Position numbers and translations under genes: made by a program
Shown here: in pieces, positions 7,361 to 17,777 of the stretch
Layout of the letters: each line of letters begins with the position of its first letter
How positions within the stretch are numbered: position 1 is the first letter of the stretch
The notes under the pieces: model-generated
Told to the model about the DNA's origin: nothing
The model's input: the letters and a program-made list of their open reading frames with translations, nothing else
The model's database searches: none
From: Allosediminivita pacifica
Lineage (GTDB): Bacteria > Pseudomonadota > Alphaproteobacteria > Rhodobacterales > Rhodobacteraceae
Reading direction: 5' to 3'
DNA length: 64,000 bases
Assembly: GCF_003054175.1 (NCBI RefSeq)
Contig: NZ_QBKN01000007.1
Span: 122,750 to 186,749 of the forward strand

Positions 7361-9979
7361 TCAGTGGACCACGGCATCGTCCGGCCGGGGCCGGTTGGTG
7401 CTGGCCACGCGGTCACCGATGATGAGCCCCTCGGCGCCCGCACTGACCGGGATCGTGTCCCCGTCCGCCACGTCGCCGGCAAGCAGCATCTCGGCCAGCG
7501 GATCCTGCAGCGCCCGCTGGATCACCCGCTTCAGCGGCCGCGCCCCGAAGACCGGGTCGTAGCCCTCTTCGGCCAGCCACTTGCGGGCGTCCTCGTCCAA
7601 CTCCAGCCGGATCTTCCGCGCGGCAAGCCGCTTGAGAAGGCGGGTCAGCTGGATGTCCACGATGCCGCCCATGTCCTCGCGCTTGAGCCGGTCGAAGATG
7701 ATCGTCTCGTCCAGCCGGTTCAGGAACTCGGGCCGGAAGTGCGCCCGGACCGCATCCATGACGTCCCGCTTGGCCTGCGCCGAATCCGCCCCTTCGGGCA
7801 GCTGCGACAGCGCCTGCGAGCCGAGGTTCGAGGTCAGCACGATCAGCGTCTGCTTGAAGTCCACGGTGCGGCCCTGCCCGTCGGTCAGAACACCGTCATC
7901 GAGAACCTGCAGCAGCACGTTGAACACGTCCGGATGCGCCTTCTCGACCTCGTCGAACAGCACCACCTGGTAGGGCCGGCGCCGCACGGCCTCGGTCAGC
8001 ACGCCGCCCTCGTCGTAGCCGACATAACCCGGAGGCGCCCCGATCAGCCGCGCCACGGAGTGTTTCTCCATGAACTCGGACATGTCGATGCGCACCATCG
8101 CGCTGTCGTCGTCGAAGAGGAACTCCGCGACGGCTTTGGTGAGCTCCGTCTTGCCGACGCCCGTGGGCCCGAGGAAGAGGAACGACCCCAGCGGACGGTT
8201 CTCGTCGTTGAGACCCGCACGCGCACGCCGCACCGCGTTGGCCACGGCCCGCACCGCCTGGTCCTGCCCGACCACGCGACCGTGCAGCTTGTCCTCCATG
8301 GCCAGCAGCTTCTCGCGCTCACCTTCGAGCATCTTGGCCGTCGGAATGCCGGTCCAGCGTTCGACCACCTGGGCGATCTGCTCGGGGCGCACGGCCTCTT
8401 CGACCATGACGCCGTCGTGCTCGGCTTCCTCGGCCTCGGACAACTGCCGCTCCAGCTGCGGGATGACCCCGTAGGAGAGCTCGCCCGCCTTGGCGAGGTT
8501 GCCCTCACGCTTGGCGATCTCGAGGTCTGCCCGCGCGCGATCCAGCTGTTCCTTCAGCTCGCGCGCACCGGCCAGCTTGTCACGCTCGGCCTGCCACTTG
8601 GCGGTCATCTCGGCAGAGCGCTCCTGCAGCTCGGCCAGCTCGCGCTCGAGTTTCTCCAGACGATCGGCACTTGCCGTATCGTCCTCGCGCCGCAGTGCCT
8701 CCTGCTCGATCTGCATCTGCAGGATCTGCCGGTCGAGCGCGTCGAGCTCCTCGGGCTTGCTGTCCACTTCCATGCGCAGACGGCTGGCGGCCTCGTCCAC
8801 GAGGTCGATGGCCTTGTCGGGCAGGAAGCGGTCGGCGATGTAGCGGTGGCTCAGCTGGGCCGCCGTCACCAGCGCGTTGTCCGAGATCCGCACGCCGTGG
8901 TGCAGCTCGTACTTCTCCTTGATGCCGCGCAGGATGGAGATGGTGTCCTCCACCGTCGGCTCGGAAACCATGAGCGGCTGGAACCGCCGCGCCAGCGCCG
9001 CGTCCTTTTCCACGTGCTTGCGGTATTCATCGAGCGTCGTGGCACCCACGCAGTGCAGCTCGCCGCGCGCCAGCGCGGGCTTGAGCAGGTTCGACGCGTC
9101 CATCGCGCCATCCGCCTTGCCGGCACCGACCAGCGTGTGCATCTCGTCGATGAAAAGCACGATCTCGCCCGCGGCGGCCTCGATCTCCTTCAGGATGGAC
9201 TTCAACCGCTCCTCGAACTCGCCGCGGTACTTCGCGCCGGCAATCAGCGCGCCCATGTCGAGCGACAGCAGCCGCTTGTTGCGCAGGCTTTCGGGCACGT
9301 CGCCGTTGACGATGCGCAGGGCAAGCCCCTCGGCAATCGCGGTCTTGCCCACACCGGGCTCACCGATCAGGACGGGGTTGTTCTTGGTCCGGCGGCTCAG
9401 CACCTGCATGGCGCGGCGAATCTCGTCGTCGCGGCCAATGATCGGGTCGATCTTGCCCTCGCGCGCCCGCTCGGTCAGGTCGAGCGTGTATTTCTTCAGC
9501 GCGTCGTAGCCGTCCTCGGCATTGGCCGAATCCGCCGTGCGCCCCTTGCGCAGGTCGTTGATCGCCTCGTTGAGCTTCTGGGCCGACACCTTGCCGGCTT
9601 CCAGCGCTTCCTTCGCGGGCGATTTCACGGCCGCCATGGCGGTCAGGATACGCTCGACGGGCACGAAGCTGTCGCCGGCCTTGTCGGCAAGCTTCTCGGC
9701 CTCGTCCAGAACCTTGGCTGTCGCCTGGTCGAGATAGACCTGCCCTGCGTCGCCGCTGACTTTCGGGATCTTGGCAAGCTTGGTGTCGAGCACCTGCCGC
9801 ACGCGCGATGCGTCGCCGCCGGCACGGGTGATCAGGTTGCTGGCAAGCCCTTCCTCGTCGTCGAGCAGGGCCTTCAGCAGATGTTCGGGGGCCAGTTTCT
9901 GATGGCTTTCCCGCATGGCGATGGTCTGTGCGGCCTGCACGAACCCTCGCGCGCGTTCCGTGAACTTCTCGAGGTTCAT
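7361..9979 (-). CDS. clpB: ATP-dependent disaggregase ClpB
   Basis: 872 residues, full length. Order: Clp N-terminal repeat domain (1-150), first AAA+ module with Walker A GEPGVGKT (about 204-211), coiled-coil middle domain (about 400-530) that separates ClpB from ClpA/ClpC, second AAA+ module with GPTGVGKT, and the C-terminal D2 domain. ClpB rescues aggregated proteins with DnaK in the cytoplasm. AGGAGAG precedes the ATG. A RpoH-type promoter at 10067-10095 explains heat control, and an intrinsic terminator follows. Monocistronic. Confidence 0.98.
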   Translation of the reverse strand: MNLEKFTERARGFVQAAQTIAMRESHQKLAPEHLLKALLDDEEGLASNLITRAGGDASRVRQVLDTKLAKIPKVSGDAGQVYLDQATAKVLDEAEKLADKAGDSFVPVERILTAMAAVKSPAKEALEAGKVSAQKLNEAINDLRKGRTADSANAEDGYDALKKYTLDLTERAREGKIDPIIGRDDEIRRAMQVLSRRTKNNPVLIGEPGVGKTAIAEGLALRIVNGDVPESLRNKRLLSLDMGALIAGAKYRGEFEERLKSILKEIEAAAGEIVLFIDEMHTLVGAGKADGAMDASNLLKPALARGELHCVGATTLDEYRKHVEKDAALARRFQPLMVSEPTVEDTISILRGIKEKYELHHGVRISDNALVTAAQLSHRYIADRFLPDKAIDLVDEAASRLRMEVDSKPEELDALDRQILQMQIEQEALRREDDTASADRLEKLERELAELQERSAEMTAKWQAERDKLAGARELKEQLDRARADLEIAKREGNLAKAGELSYGVIPQLERQLSEAEEAEHDGVMVEEAVRPEQIAQVVERWTGIPTAKMLEGEREKLLAMEDKLHGRVVGQDQAVRAVANAVRRARAGLNDENRPLGSFLFLGPTGVGKTELTKAVAEFLFDDDSAMVRIDMSEFMEKHSVARLIGAPPGYVGYDEGGVLTEAVRRRPYQVVLFDEVEKAHPDVFNVLLQVLDDGVLTDGQGRTVDFKQTLIVLTSNLGSQALSQLPEGADSAQAKRDVMDAVRAHFRPEFLNRLDETIIFDRLKREDMGGIVDIQLTRLLKRLAARKIRLELDEDARKWLAEEGYDPVFGARPLKRVIQRALQDPLAEMLLAGDVADGDTIPVSAGAEGLIIGDRVASTNRPRPDDAVVH

Positions 9980-10066
9980 CGGTCTCTCCTCTTCTTGAAG
10001 CGCCCCGGGGGTCTGGACCGGCGCCTGCTTCGCAGCACGCCTGTAAGGTCGGGGCCTCGGGATGAG

Positions 10067-10095
10067 AGATGGCGTCGGCGCAGCCGGGGTTCAAG
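10067..10095 (-). promoter_or_regulatory. RpoH (sigma-32) promoter of clpB
   Basis: On the minus strand: CTTGAA (10095-10090), a 17-nt spacer, then CCATCT (10072-10067), 87 nt before the clpB ATG. This matches the alphaproteobacterial heat-shock consensus (CTTGAA and a CCCATAT-like -10). Confidence 0.8.
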
Positions 10096-10204
10096 GCCTC
10101 ATCGTTGCAAAAATGTCACTCCAGCCAAAGTGACGCGCTTCGGCAAGGACGACACCGGCAGGACAGCCACGCATGGCAGACGCGAACCCGCAGAAAACGA
10201 AAAA

Positions 10205-10224
10205 GCCGCGGCATTCCGCGGCTC
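10205..10224 (-). terminator. intrinsic terminator of the VPLPA-CTERM gene
   Basis: An 8-bp perfect stem AGCCGCGG/CCGCGGCT with loop CATT (AATG on the minus strand) is followed on the minus strand by T-rich DNA (TTTTTCGTTTT). It lies 36 nt beyond the stop codon. Confidence 0.85.
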
Positions 10225-10259
10225 TCCCCTCGATCCACAAGACCGCCCTTTCGGGGCGC

Positions 10260-10877
10260 TCACCCCTTCCGGCTACGGATGATGCCAAGCCCGAACAGGC
10301 CCGAGAACAACAGAACCGCACCCGCAGGCAGGGGAACCGGCGAAGGCACGGTCTTGAACTTCATGTACGCCTTGATGGTTTCGGCGCCATAGAGATTGTC
10401 CACCCCATTGTAGCTGTTGCCGGTATCGGAGGTCAGCGTGCTGAAGCTCAGCTTCAGCTTTCCGTCTCTCAATTGGCTGTTCAGCGCATTCTTCGCGACA
10501 CGCGCGAAAAGGAAGGTCGGGGCCACGTACTGGTTGCCGAAGGTCGGGCCGAAAAAGATGTCGTTGGAGCCATCATTGTCCATCACCTCGCCAAGCCCCA
10601 GCGTCCCCAGCGAAACGGACACGGTCTCATGCGTGCTGTCGAAGTCACCGAAGAACGCGAGGGTCAGAAGGGCATCAGAGACCGCCTCGACCATGCCGGG
10701 TTCAAACGTCATATCCAGGGTTCCACCGCCGCTGGAACAGAACGTACCGCCCCCGCAGAAATTGGTGATGTACTGACCCTCGGCGTAGAACGACGCGGTC
10801 GTCGCCGAAGCGGCGCTTGCCGAAAGCGCCATGACGGCTGCAGCCAGAAGTTTGAAAATCCTTGTCATCGGTCTCAT
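10260..10877 (-). CDS. VPLPA-CTERM sorted surface protein
   Basis: 205 residues. Signal peptide of about 26 residues (cleavage near ASA-TT), a beta-rich secreted body with a cysteine pair (FCGGGTFCSS), then the tripartite C-terminal sorting signal: VPLPAG, a hydrophobic stretch LLFSGLFGLGII and a basic tail RSRKG. This is the VPLPA-CTERM class, cleaved by an exosortase, common in Rhodobacteraceae and linked to exopolysaccharide. No exosortase gene is in the window. Starts at 10877 and 10868 are both possible. The 5' region is AT-rich, unlike its neighbours. Function of the body domain is unknown. Confidence 0.85.
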   Translation of the reverse strand: MRPMTRIFKLLAAAVMALSASAASATTASFYAEGQYITNFCGGGTFCSSGGGTLDMTFEPGMVEAVSDALLTLAFFGDFDSTHETVSVSLGTLGLGEVMDNDGSNDIFFGPTFGNQYVAPTFLFARVAKNALNSQLRDGKLKLSFSTLTSDTGNSYNGVDNLYGAETIKAYMKFKTVPSPVPLPAGAVLLFSGLFGLGIIRSRKG

Positions 10878-11070
10878 CCGTTCATCGAAACTATTTTGGC
10901 CCTAATTTAGCCGTACATTGCGCACATCTGACATACTTTCGCCTTTTTCTCACAATATTTCGTTAAACAGTACGTTGCGCCGGCGGCAACAGTTCACGGC
11001 CCGGCGCGCAATCAGTTGCATCGCCGCCCGCACTCGCCTACTCGGAGCCGAACTTGCGGAGGCCCGACCG

Positions 11071-11772
11071 ATGTCCCGACACCCCGATGACCGCCTGATC
11101 GTCGCGCTCGACGTGGCCGATGCCCATACCGGGCTGCAACTCGCCGGGCGCCTCGGCGACGCGGTGTCCTTCTACAAGATCGGGCTCGGGATGCTGACCG
11201 GCGGCGGGCTGGCGCTCGCCAACGAGCTTAAGCAGGAACACGGCAAGCGCATCTTCCTGGACATGAAGCTTTTCGACATCGGCGCCACCGTCGAAGCCGC
11301 CGTCCGCGGCCTTGCCCAGTTCGACCTCGACTTCCTCACCGTGCACGGCGATCCGCACGTGATCCGCGCCGCGCGCGAGGGGGCCTCGGGCACGGACATG
11401 AAGATACTCGGCGTCACCATCCTGACCTCGCTCGACCGCGCCGATCTCGACGACAGCATGATCGAGCCCGGCGACGTGGCCGACATCGTGGAAACGCGTG
11501 CGGGTCGTGCCTTCGAGGCCGGCGCCGACGGCATCATCTGTTCCCCGAACGAAGCCGCCGCCATCCGCGCCCTGCCCGAATCCGTCGGACGCTTGATCGT
11601 CACCCCCGGGGTTCGACCCGCGGGCGCCGCCTCGGGCGACCAGAAGCGTATCGCGACACCGGCCAGCGCCATCGGCGCAGGGGCCGACCACATCGTCGTC
11701 GGCCGTCCGATCTGGGCCGCACCGGACCCGCGTGGGGCCGCCCGCGCGATCCTCGACGAACTGCCTGCCTGA
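11071..11772 (+). CDS. pyrF: orotidine 5'-phosphate decarboxylase
   Basis: 233 residues, normal length. Catalyses the last step of UMP synthesis, OMP to UMP, in the cytoplasm. The active-site pattern is complete: ALDV near the N-terminus, the DMKLFDIGATV block with catalytic Asp/Lys, and the phosphate-binding TPGVRP and GRPIW segments. The ATG at 11071 has GGAGG upstream; the frame is open further upstream but non-conserved. Transcribed alone or with the 87-residue unknown gene 134 bp downstream. The pyrB locus is 32 kb away. Confidence 0.96.
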   Translation: MSRHPDDRLIVALDVADAHTGLQLAGRLGDAVSFYKIGLGMLTGGGLALANELKQEHGKRIFLDMKLFDIGATVEAAVRGLAQFDLDFLTVHGDPHVIRAAREGASGTDMKILGVTILTSLDRADLDDSMIEPGDVADIVETRAGRAFEAGADGIICSPNEAAAIRALPESVGRLIVTPGVRPAGAASGDQKRIATPASAIGAGADHIVVGRPIWAAPDPRGAARAILDELPA

Positions 11773-11833
11773 CCCACCATGTGCCCGGGCGGTGACTGCC
11801 CGAAAAATTCGCCTCACGGCCGCTCAAGGCGTC

Positions 11834-11862
11834 TTGACATCGGCGCGGGAACCATCTTCAGG
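11834..11862 (+). promoter_or_regulatory. weak sigma-70-like promoter before the 87-residue gene
   Basis: TTGACA (11834-11839), 17-nt spacer, TTCAGG. The -35 is perfect and the -10 poor. It would start transcription about 40 nt before the ATG at 11907. Confidence 0.3.
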
Positions 11863-11906
11863 CCTCGTCGTTCTCACATCGTATGCAAGATGCGATGGAG
11901 GCCACG

Positions 11907-12170
11907 ATGCCCGATCTGCGGACTGACCTGAGCGAGATCAACTACAACGCCGCCGAGGAGTGCTTCCAGGCGCTTGTCACCCTTCATGAACCCACGGGCC
12001 CCGTTCGCGTGGCCGCCGATTTCCGCGCGCCCCTGAACGCGCCGGACGAGCTGGTCAGGCAGGGCCTGATCCAGCCTGCCTATTCCGACCTCTACGCCGG
12101 GCGCGGCATGACGGCCCGCCTCCGGGCACCGGCTCTCAACGCCCCCGAAGCGGCCGCTCACGCAGCCTGA
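11907..12170 (+). CDS. hypothetical protein, 87 residues
   Basis: Small acidic, mostly helical protein beginning MPDLRTDLSEINYNAAEECF, with no signal peptide and no membrane segment. I do not recognise a family. The start at 11907 is favoured by GGAGG eight nt upstream over the ATG at 11883. Codon use is like that of its neighbours, so it is likely real. It follows pyrF on the same strand, and its 3' end overlaps the 3' end of the convergent Nudix gene by 35 bp. Confidence 0.65.
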   Translation: MPDLRTDLSEINYNAAEECFQALVTLHEPTGPVRVAADFRAPLNAPDELVRQGLIQPAYSDLYAGRGMTARLRAPALNAPEAAAHAA

Positions 12171-12696
12171 GTTCGCAGCGTCGGGCCGGAAGCAGCGGCG
12201 CGCGCTGCGCCGTAGGATGCGAGGCACCACGCGTCACCCGCCCCGCCGGTCCGACGGCGCGTGGCGAGACACCCACCACGGGACGCTGGCGCATGTAACC
12301 GGCCACGATACTCCGGAAATGCGGGATCGCATCCGGGCGCCGCACGAATTCGGCGGGCGTCAGCGCGATCCAACCTGCCCCCTCCTCGCCAAAGCGCACC
12401 TCGGCGCGCAGCCGCGCGGGCATGTGCATGGCGTAGAACCAATCCGCCCCTTCCGGCTTGTGACGCAGATGTACCAGCTTAGCCCGCCCCTTCGGCAGCC
12501 ATAGCCCGAGCTCCTCCTCCGTTTCACGGAGGGCGCAGGTCTCCGGGTCCTCGCCGTCCTCCCGACCCCCGCCGGGAAGGTCGAGATACCCCTGCCACGC
12601 GATCCCCGGATTGAAATCCCGCCGCAGCACGAGCATATGCGCACCGGCCAGCAGGATGAGTTTCGCGCCCGAGAATCTCCGTCGCGGATCTGTCAT
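12136..12696 (-). CDS. Nudix hydrolase
   Basis: 186 residues. The Nudix box G-x5-E-x7-REUxEExGU is complete (ending in RETEEELGL), preceded by the conserved FNPGIAWQGYLDLPGGG segment, so it should hydrolyse a nucleoside diphosphate-X compound with Mg2+; substrate unknown. The last 45-50 residues are Arg/Pro/Ala-rich without family character and overlap the convergent neighbour, suggesting readthrough past an ancestral stop. The start at 12696 follows GGAAGG. It is divergent from dinB with only 34 bp between, so their promoters must overlap. Confidence 0.85.
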   Translation of the reverse strand: MTDPRRRFSGAKLILLAGAHMLVLRRDFNPGIAWQGYLDLPGGGREDGEDPETCALRETEEELGLWLPKGRAKLVHLRHKPEGADWFYAMHMPARLRAEVRFGEEGAGWIALTPAEFVRRPDAIPHFRSIVAGYMRQRPVVGVSPRAVGPAGRVTRGASHPTAQRAPLLPARRCELRLRERPLRGR

Positions 12697-12730
12697 GGTC
12701 TGGCCTTCCTGCCTGAGATAGTCTTGCGCC

Positions 12731-13984
<1,254 letters not shown>

Positions 13985-14031
13985 GGAAGTTTAGAGAGAG
14001 ATCCGCTCAGCCGGGCGCGTCTGAGCGCCCC

Positions 14032-14358
14032 TCACCCGCGCCCCATCACCGCCTCTTCCTCGGCGGCCACGTCATAGCCCAGCGCTTCCAGCCCTGCCTC
14101 GAGGTGGTCCGCCAGATGCGGTGTCCCGATCAGGTAATCCCCGGTGGGGGTCGATGCCTCGGCATAGGCGGTCTCGTAGGCGTCACCCCACTCGTCGGCC
14201 TCGAAGGCCCCGCGCCCGATCCACATGACCGCGACCAGCGCGGCCTGTTCCTCTTCGTCCATGTCGCTGACATAAGACCGAAGCTGCGGCTCCGAGCGGT
14301 CCAGCTCGCGCGCCATGACGATCACCGAAGCGACCTTGTGTACGGAAATCTTGTCCAT
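14032..14358 (-). CDS. DUF3775 family protein
   Basis: 108 residues. Begins MDKISVHKVASVIVMARELD and contains the DUF3775 core: acidic helix DMDEEEQAALVAVMWIGRG, then a tyrosine/alanine-rich helix and a helical C-terminus (HLADHLEAGLEALGYD). Function unknown; a cytoplasmic soluble protein. The ATG at 14358 is preferred over 14430 on family length. It lies 64 bp after the SDR gene on the same strand and may be the last gene of the amine oxidase-DUF1365-SDR operon. Confidence 0.75.
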   Translation of the reverse strand: MDKISVHKVASVIVMARELDRSEPQLRSYVSDMDEEEQAALVAVMWIGRGAFEADEWGDAYETAYAEASTPTGDYLIGTPHLADHLEAGLEALGYDVAAEEEAVMGRG

Positions 14359-14422
14359 CCTTGCGTCTCCATCTCCTGTGGCCGGACCACATTGGAGCAG
14401 CGCCACAAGGCGCACATTGATC

Positions 14423-15154
14423 TCAAGCAAAGATGCGGTAGTAGAGCGAATCCGGAAGGATCTGCGCCGCGCGGAAGGCCCAGGCCATCTGCAGCGGGAA
14501 GGAGCGCTTGAAGCGATCCGACGTCATGTGCTCGACAAAGATCTGCGCGGCCTTCTCGGGCTCCATGATGAAGGGCATCGCGAAATCGTTCTTGTCGGTC
14601 AGGCGCGTGCGCACGAAGCCGGGATTGACCAGTTGCACGTCCACGCCCGTGCCCCGCAAGTCAGCATGCAGTGACTCCGCCAGCGACATGACCCCCGCCT
14701 TGGACGAGGCATAGGGTGCCGCGCCCGGCAGCCCCCGGAAACCGGCCAGCGACCCGGTCAGCACGATGTGCCCCCGGTCGCGCGAGGTGAAGCGGGGCAG
14801 GATGGTGCTCATGAGCTTCATGGTGCCGACGTAGTTCACCTGCGCCATCTTCTCGGCCTGCTCGGCGTCCCATTCCTTGGCACCGAAGGGCCAGTAGACG
14901 CCCGAGGTCTGCACCACGCCGTCGATCTCGCCCGCCGCATCAGCGGCCCGTTCGAGAGAGGCGGGATCGGTCACATCTGCGGTCACCACATCCGCGCGTC
15001 CGGGAAGCGCCTCGGCCAGGTCCTTTAGTCGATCCTCGGAACGCGCCGACAGCACCAGCGACACACCCCGTCGGCTCAGCTGATGTGCCACGGCCGCGCC
15101 AAGCCCGTCGGAGGCTCCGACCAGCCAATACCGCTTCCCGCTCCAATCTCTCAT
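14423..15154 (-). CDS. short-chain dehydrogenase/reductase
   Basis: 243 residues, classical SDR. The NAD(P)-binding motif GASDGLGAAVAHQ is at residues 14-26, and the active-site YASSK follows a catalytic Ser in the LTGSLAGF segment. Substrate unknown. The AAGGAG site before 15154 fixes the start; the longer frame to 15247 is not conserved. It follows the DUF1365 gene by 110 bp on the same strand. Clusters of an amine oxidase, DUF1365 and an SDR next to rpoE-chrR recur in related bacteria and are tied to membrane lipid modification under singlet oxygen (established for part of the cluster, inferred here). Confidence 0.88.
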   Translation of the reverse strand: MRDWSGKRYWLVGASDGLGAAVAHQLSRRGVSLVLSARSEDRLKDLAEALPGRADVVTADVTDPASLERAADAAGEIDGVVQTSGVYWPFGAKEWDAEQAEKMAQVNYVGTMKLMSTILPRFTSRDRGHIVLTGSLAGFRGLPGAAPYASSKAGVMSLAESLHADLRGTGVDVQLVNPGFVRTRLTDKNDFAMPFIMEPEKAAQIFVEHMTSDRFKRSFPLQMAWAFRAAQILPDSLYYRIFA

Positions 15155-15264
15155 CGGGTTCTCCTTGCGCCGCTGTTTCGCGGCTTTCCGCTCTGCTCTA
15201 CGGGCGAACCCGCGAGACGCGCTTGGGTTCACCAGAAAATCGGACAAATGCGAATTATGTGATC

Positions 15265-16020
15265 CTAGCGGCTTACTTCCTCGACCGGAGGCTCGGGCCG
15301 GGGGCGATAGCGCGCGCCCTTCAACTTCAGCTTCAGCGCCTGCCAGTAGATCAGCGCCAGCACCCGCCGCGCCCCGAAGGGCCGCCGCAACGCCGCCCGC
15401 AGGATGCGCCCGTCGGTCAGCGGCTCGCGTCCGCCCACGAGCGTCGCCAGCACGCCACCGCCGGGGCCATTGAAGTCGATCCAGATGCCGACACGCTCGG
15501 GCTTGATGTCGAACCGGAAGGTGTACCCCCCGCCAATCTCCTGGAAGGGCGACACGTGGAAGACCTTGGTCGCCTCCAGCCGGTCGCCCGCCGTGATCGG
15601 GGCGAGATCGGGTTTCGCGCAGAGATAGGAATGCCGGTCGCCGAAGGTGTTGCTGACCTCGGCGATCACCGCGATCAGGTTGTCCTGCGCATCATGCGCC
15701 AGCCAGAAGGACACCGGGTTGAACACATGCCCCAGCATCCGCGGCTGGGTCAGCAGCAGCAACTGCCCCTCAGCCCGGATCTGATGCGCCTCCAGCACCT
15801 CGCGCGCCCAGGGCGCGCCCCGCCCTTCTTTCGGCGGCCCGCCATGGTCGCTGTCCTGAACACCGGTGAAGTTGCGCCCATTGCGCGAAAACAGCCGCGG
15901 GCCCTGCACCTCGGCCTCCGCATCGAACATCACGTAGTCGATGGAGTAGCGGAAGGCGTTGGCCACCTCGCCCTTGCGCCCGTGGTAGGTATACCCCGCG
16001 ACGTGGTCGATACCTTTCAT
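15265..16020 (-). CDS. DUF1365 domain protein
   Basis: 251 residues. Family hallmarks are visible: the N-terminal HVAGYTYHGRKG and FRYSIDYVMFD segments, HVFNPVSFWLAHD in the middle, and KVFHVSPFQEIGGGYTFRF. DUF1365 proteins are of undefined chemistry, and their genes travel with an FAD amine oxidase and often a cyclopropane-fatty-acid synthase. Its ATG overlaps the amine oxidase stop as ATGA, so the two are translationally coupled. Controlled by the promoter before 17312. Likely role, by context, is in modification of unsaturated fatty acids during oxidative stress. Confidence 0.9.
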   Translation of the reverse strand: MKGIDHVAGYTYHGRKGEVANAFRYSIDYVMFDAEAEVQGPRLFSRNGRNFTGVQDSDHGGPPKEGRGAPWAREVLEAHQIRAEGQLLLLTQPRMLGHVFNPVSFWLAHDAQDNLIAVIAEVSNTFGDRHSYLCAKPDLAPITAGDRLEATKVFHVSPFQEIGGGYTFRFDIKPERVGIWIDFNGPGGGVLATLVGGREPLTDGRILRAALRRPFGARRVLALIYWQALKLKLKGARYRPRPEPPVEEVSR

Positions 16021-17312
16021 GCGGCGCGCTCCACCGCCGCGCGGGCCTGCAGCGCGCCCGCCACCTCGACGGCGCTCGAAAGCCCGTCCTCGTGAAAGCC
16101 GTTCTTCATCCATGCCCCGCAGAACCACGTGTTCAGCGTCCCGTTCCGTGCCGCGATCGCCGCCTGCGCCTCGAGCGCGCCAAGATCGTAGACCGGATGG
16201 CGCAGCGTGACCTCGTCGAAAATCGCCTCCTCGCGGATCGCGCGGGTCGAATTCAGCGTCACGAACAGCGGATCGTCCTGCGGGATCGGCTGAAGCGAGT
16301 TCATCCAGTAGGTCAAGTCGATCTGGTTCATCACCTTTCCCGCGTCCTCGGTGTAGTTCCACGACGACCAGCAGGCCCGCCGCCTGGGCATGATGCTCGT
16401 GTCGTTGTGCAACACCACCCGGTTGGGCTGGTAGGCCACCGCACCCAGCGCGCGCGCTTCCTGCGGGGTGGGATCAGACAGCAGCCGCAGGCTGTCGTCG
16501 GAATGGGTGGCAAAGATCACCTCGTCGAAGCTCTCCCAGTCGCCGCCCTCGGCCCGCACGTCGGCGCGCCCCGGCCTGCGCCGCACGCTCGCCACCGGGC
16601 AGCCCGTGCGCAGGTCCGCGCCCATGCCGACCAGTGCCGCCGCCATGCGCCGCACGTATTCCACCGAACCGCCCTGCACCGTGTACCACTGGTGCTGCCC
16701 GGTGTGGTTCAGCAGCGCGTGGTTCTCGAAAAAGCGGATCAGCGCGTAGGCCGGGAAATCCATGATCTTCTCCGCCGGCGTCGACCAGATCGCCCCCGAG
16801 AGCGGCAGAAGGTAGTGGTCGCGGAACCAGTCCCCCGTGCCCATCTCACCAAGGAAATCACCAAGGCTCTGCGACGGATCGCGCGCTCGATCCAGCGCGT
16901 GAGCGTTGAAGTGCATGATGTCGCGCAGCATCCGCAGGAACCGCGGGTTCACCGCGTTGCGCTTCTGGGCAAAGACCGCGCGCAGGTCGCGCAGCCCGTA
17001 TTCCAGCGCCCCGCCCCGCAGCGAGGCCGAGAAACTCATGTCCGACCGTGCCGCCGGCACGTCGAGGTCATCGAAAAGCGACACGAGGTTGGGGTAGTTG
17101 GCGTAGTTGAAGACGATGAACCCGGTATCGACCGGCTGATCGCCGCGCCTGCCCGCGGTCACCGTCCGCGCGTGCCCGCCAAGGCGCGGCTCCGCCTCGA
17201 AGAGCGTCACGTGGTGATCCGCGGCAAGGCTGTAGGCCGCCCCCAGTCCGGAGATGCCTCCACCGATCACGGCAATGCGGCGCGGCTGCGCGGGTCGGGC
17301 TTCAAATGGCAT
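16017..17312 (-). CDS. FAD-dependent amine oxidase-family oxidoreductase
   Basis: 431 residues. An N-terminal Rossmann motif VIGGGISGLGAAYSL and the following acidic residue bind FAD; the flavin-containing amine oxidase signature continues to the C-terminal segment around FCGAWMKNGFHEDGLSSA. Homologues near rpoE-chrR in Rhodobacter belong to the RpoE regulon. A promoter-like TCATCC-N18-TAAGCC lies 36 nt before the ATG, making this the first gene of a probable operon (amine oxidase, DUF1365, SDR). The natural substrate is not established; an acyl chain is plausible from the neighbours. Confidence 0.88.
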   Translation of the reverse strand: MPFEARPAQPRRIAVIGGGISGLGAAYSLAADHHVTLFEAEPRLGGHARTVTAGRRGDQPVDTGFIVFNYANYPNLVSLFDDLDVPAARSDMSFSASLRGGALEYGLRDLRAVFAQKRNAVNPRFLRMLRDIMHFNAHALDRARDPSQSLGDFLGEMGTGDWFRDHYLLPLSGAIWSTPAEKIMDFPAYALIRFFENHALLNHTGQHQWYTVQGGSVEYVRRMAAALVGMGADLRTGCPVASVRRRPGRADVRAEGGDWESFDEVIFATHSDDSLRLLSDPTPQEARALGAVAYQPNRVVLHNDTSIMPRRRACWSSWNYTEDAGKVMNQIDLTYWMNSLQPIPQDDPLFVTLNSTRAIREEAIFDEVTLRHPVYDLGALEAQAAIAARNGTLNTWFCGAWMKNGFHEDGLSSAVEVAGALQARAAVERAA

Positions 17313-17347
17313 CTGCTCGGGGTCTCCGGTCTGCTTGGTGTTTCACA

Positions 17348-17377
17348 GGCTTACGCATGGATCGGCACATCGGATGA
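17348..17377 (-). promoter_or_regulatory. RpoE-type promoter of the amine oxidase operon
   Basis: On the minus strand: TCATCC (17377-17372), 18-nt spacer, TAAGCC (17353-17348), 36 nt before the ATG. It fits the RpoE pattern of Rhodobacter (TGATCC-like -35, 18-nt spacer, TAAG-like -10) with one -35 mismatch. Confidence 0.6.
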
Positions 17378-17747
17378 CTCGCAGCCCGAAAAACCCGCCG
17401 TTCCCACGAAAACCTGATCGCGCGGCCCGCGGAAGATTTGAGCGTGTCCTTGAACCGTGTTGGTCCGCCAAGCGGACATTGCCGCCGTCCGGATCATGGC
17501 GCGGAGGCGCGCATGGCAGCCGCGCGCGGTGGCGATCCCGACCGATGACCCTCTTGATTTATCCCGGCAACTCCGAAAGACCTCGACACGAAGCACCAAG
17601 CGTAGCCAAATCGCCGCCGCGTGGGGGCGCGGCTGCGATGCGCGGCGGGGCTGACGCCCCTTGATTCCGCGCAGGGGGCTACGCGTCCAATTGGACAGGT
17701 TGGGTTCGAAGCTGACCAACACGGAGCAAGGACACGCCGAAAAATTT

Positions 17748-17777
17748 TGATCCAAGGGGTGCCAAGCCGCGTATCGG
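17748..17777 (+). promoter_or_regulatory. candidate autoregulatory RpoE promoter of rpoE-chrR
   Basis: TGATCC (17748-17753), 18-nt spacer, TATCGG (17772-17777), 118 nt before the rpoE ATG. The -35 is perfect and the -10 moderate. Auto-activation is the rule for this sigma factor family. Confidence 0.5.

Noticed and set aside
7364..10282. 972-codon open frame antisense to clpB
   Set aside because: An open antisense frame is expected in GC-rich DNA; the product is Arg/His/Gln/Leu-rich with no family features, while clpB has full motifs.
15255..15290. RpoE-like TGATCC before the SDR gene
   Set aside because: It is on the wrong strand for the SDR gene and has no suitable -10 after 18 nt.
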